DNA from: Xylogone sp. PMI_703
Taxonomy: Eukaryota > Ascomycota > Leotiomycetes
DNA: 64,000 bases
Direction: 5' to 3'
Assembly: GCA_021399445.1 (NCBI GenBank)
Contig: JAJTUQ010000004.1
Coordinates: 4,030,001-4,094,000 of the forward strand
Position numbers and translations under genes: made by a program. The notes beneath the pieces were generated by a model that worked only from the letters and a program-made list of their open reading frames with translations, searched no databases and was not told the DNA's origin. How positions within the stretch are numbered: position 1 is the stretch's first letter; each line of letters opens with the position of its first letter. Of this stretch, positions 63,205 to 64,000 are shown one piece after another.

Positions 63205-63608
63205 TCAATCCACATCAACACCCTTAGCTCTCAGCTCCGCCTTTGCCACCTGAATCTCCTTCATTAACTCTGCATGTGCCTCCGGAACATCGTTAAAGGT
63301 AAAAACTCCAAGCCCAAGTCTGAATAAGAGATATGCACCGAACGAAACCAGCGCCCAGAATGGTAACTAGACATTGCCCATGCGATCAGTACTAACACTA
63401 TAGCATCGAGAGGAGGCTTAACGTACGACAGGTATTATCTGGCTCGAAACTACCTCCGGAAGGGGAACCAGTTCAAGGTAAAGAGATAAGTAGAGCTACA
63501 CGTGGATCAGCACAAGGGGATCTTCTGCCTTCAAAGTCTTTGAGACAGGGGTGCACATACGGAGGTCACCAAGAGACCGACAGAGATTGTTTGCTGTGCG
63601 CGGGTCAT
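63205..63608 (-). CDS. DPM3: Dolichol-phosphate mannosyltransferase subunit 3
   Basis: Three exons, 63608-63561 (16 aa), 63495-63427 (23 aa) and 63366-63205 (53 aa), all phase 0, give 92 aa, the normal size for Dpm3. Dpm3 is an ER membrane subunit that tethers the catalytic Dpm1 to the membrane for dolichol-phosphate-mannose synthesis (N-glycans, O-mannosylation, GPI anchors). Two hydrophobic segments (ISVGLLVTSLYLSLYL and LPFWALVSFGAYLLFRLG) are followed by the conserved coil FNDVPEAHAELMKEIQVAK and a short charged tail, GVDVD, the Dpm1-binding part in other species. Every exon is too short to be seen as a long frame. It implies that the organism uses the three-subunit (Dpm1-2-3) enzyme, unlike Saccharomyces, which needs only Dpm1. 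Confidence 0.92.
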
Positions 63609-64000
63609 TTTGGCAATGAACTGAGATATCTAAATCAATTCACAACGGAAGCAGCGGTAGTTATCTTCGTACAAAGGAGTGTAGGCTCGTAAGGAGAGTG
63701 TTGGCAGTTATTAACACAGCTGTCTGGCCGTAGGAGAGGACAGCTTCTCAGTTTCGCGTAGGGGCTGCAGAGGCGCGTAGTATCATCACGTGAAGATTAT
63801 CATTCAGACATTATTACTTTTCAGCTAGAGCAAATCCCATTCAAGATATGAAATGATTGATTTAGCTATTAAATAACACGAAGTATTCAACATTTTAGAG
63901 CCTCCATTACTATTAACACATGTTCCCCAGCATTCTTCTTCAAGTCCTGGCACGAAGCTCAAGATCTCAATGAAAAATAGTGTGTGCAATCAAAAATTAC
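63609..64000. promoter_or_regulatory. Upstream region of DPM3, window edge
   Basis: Presumed DPM3 promoter and unassigned sequence up to the window end. No gene seen. Confidence 0.4.

Overview
This is a window of nuclear DNA from a filamentous ascomycete (Pezizomycotina). The evidence is many short introns of about 45-95 bp with GTAAGT-type donors and CTAAC/CTGAC-like branch points, a Zn2Cys6 regulator with a fungal-specific activation domain, MFS sugar porters, and a set of eukaryotic housekeeping genes (TFIIH subunit, PAM16, DPM3, YIP1, smgGDS). Gene content would suit a Leotiomycete, but the order is inference. Most genes are split. I rebuilt them by hand by checking that splice phases join in frame; exon coordinates are given in each entry.

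Layout. 0-8.8 kb is gene-poor and partly decayed. It holds a broken coiled-coil gene, a cysteine-rich multi-exon gene with frame breaks and a diverged tandem copy of its 3' end, an astacin-type metalloprotease, and one copy of a 92-bp dispersed repeat. 8.9-11.4 kb is a TamA/Dal81-like Zn2Cys6 regulator. 11.4-16.7 kb and 17.9-24.1 kb are long stretches without convincing genes around a low-complexity conserved fungal protein; the second carries the other copy of the repeat. 24.1-32.5 kb holds enzymes and accessory genes: a D-2-hydroxyacid dehydrogenase, a xanthine/hypoxanthine phosphoribosyltransferase, a divergently placed metallo-beta-lactamase-fold hydrolase, an SRPK-like kinase and an unclassified 172-aa protein with UTR introns. 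32.5-39.5 kb is another long gene-free stretch, strikingly rich in GTAC motifs, in front of a hexose-type MFS transporter. A second MFS transporter faces it tail to tail.

From 45.7 kb to the end the window is compact and housekeeping: a nine-exon hotdog thioesterase with a 16-nt microexon, TFB2, a TMEM135-like membrane protein, a leucine-rich-repeat protein, a coiled-coil phosphoprotein candidate, an smgGDS-like armadillo protein, PAM16 (whose first exon is only the ATG), a YIP1-family Golgi protein and DPM3.

Several genes here are invisible to simple ORF calling (the thioesterase, DPM3, the 5' ends of TFB2, XPT1 and PAM16). I saw no CRISPR array, rRNA, convincing tRNA, intact transposon or secondary-metabolite core gene. 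I did not find a clear new multi-gene system. The most unusual items are the 92-bp repeat pair, the decaying cysteine-rich gene, the GTAC-rich intergenic block and the microexon gene.
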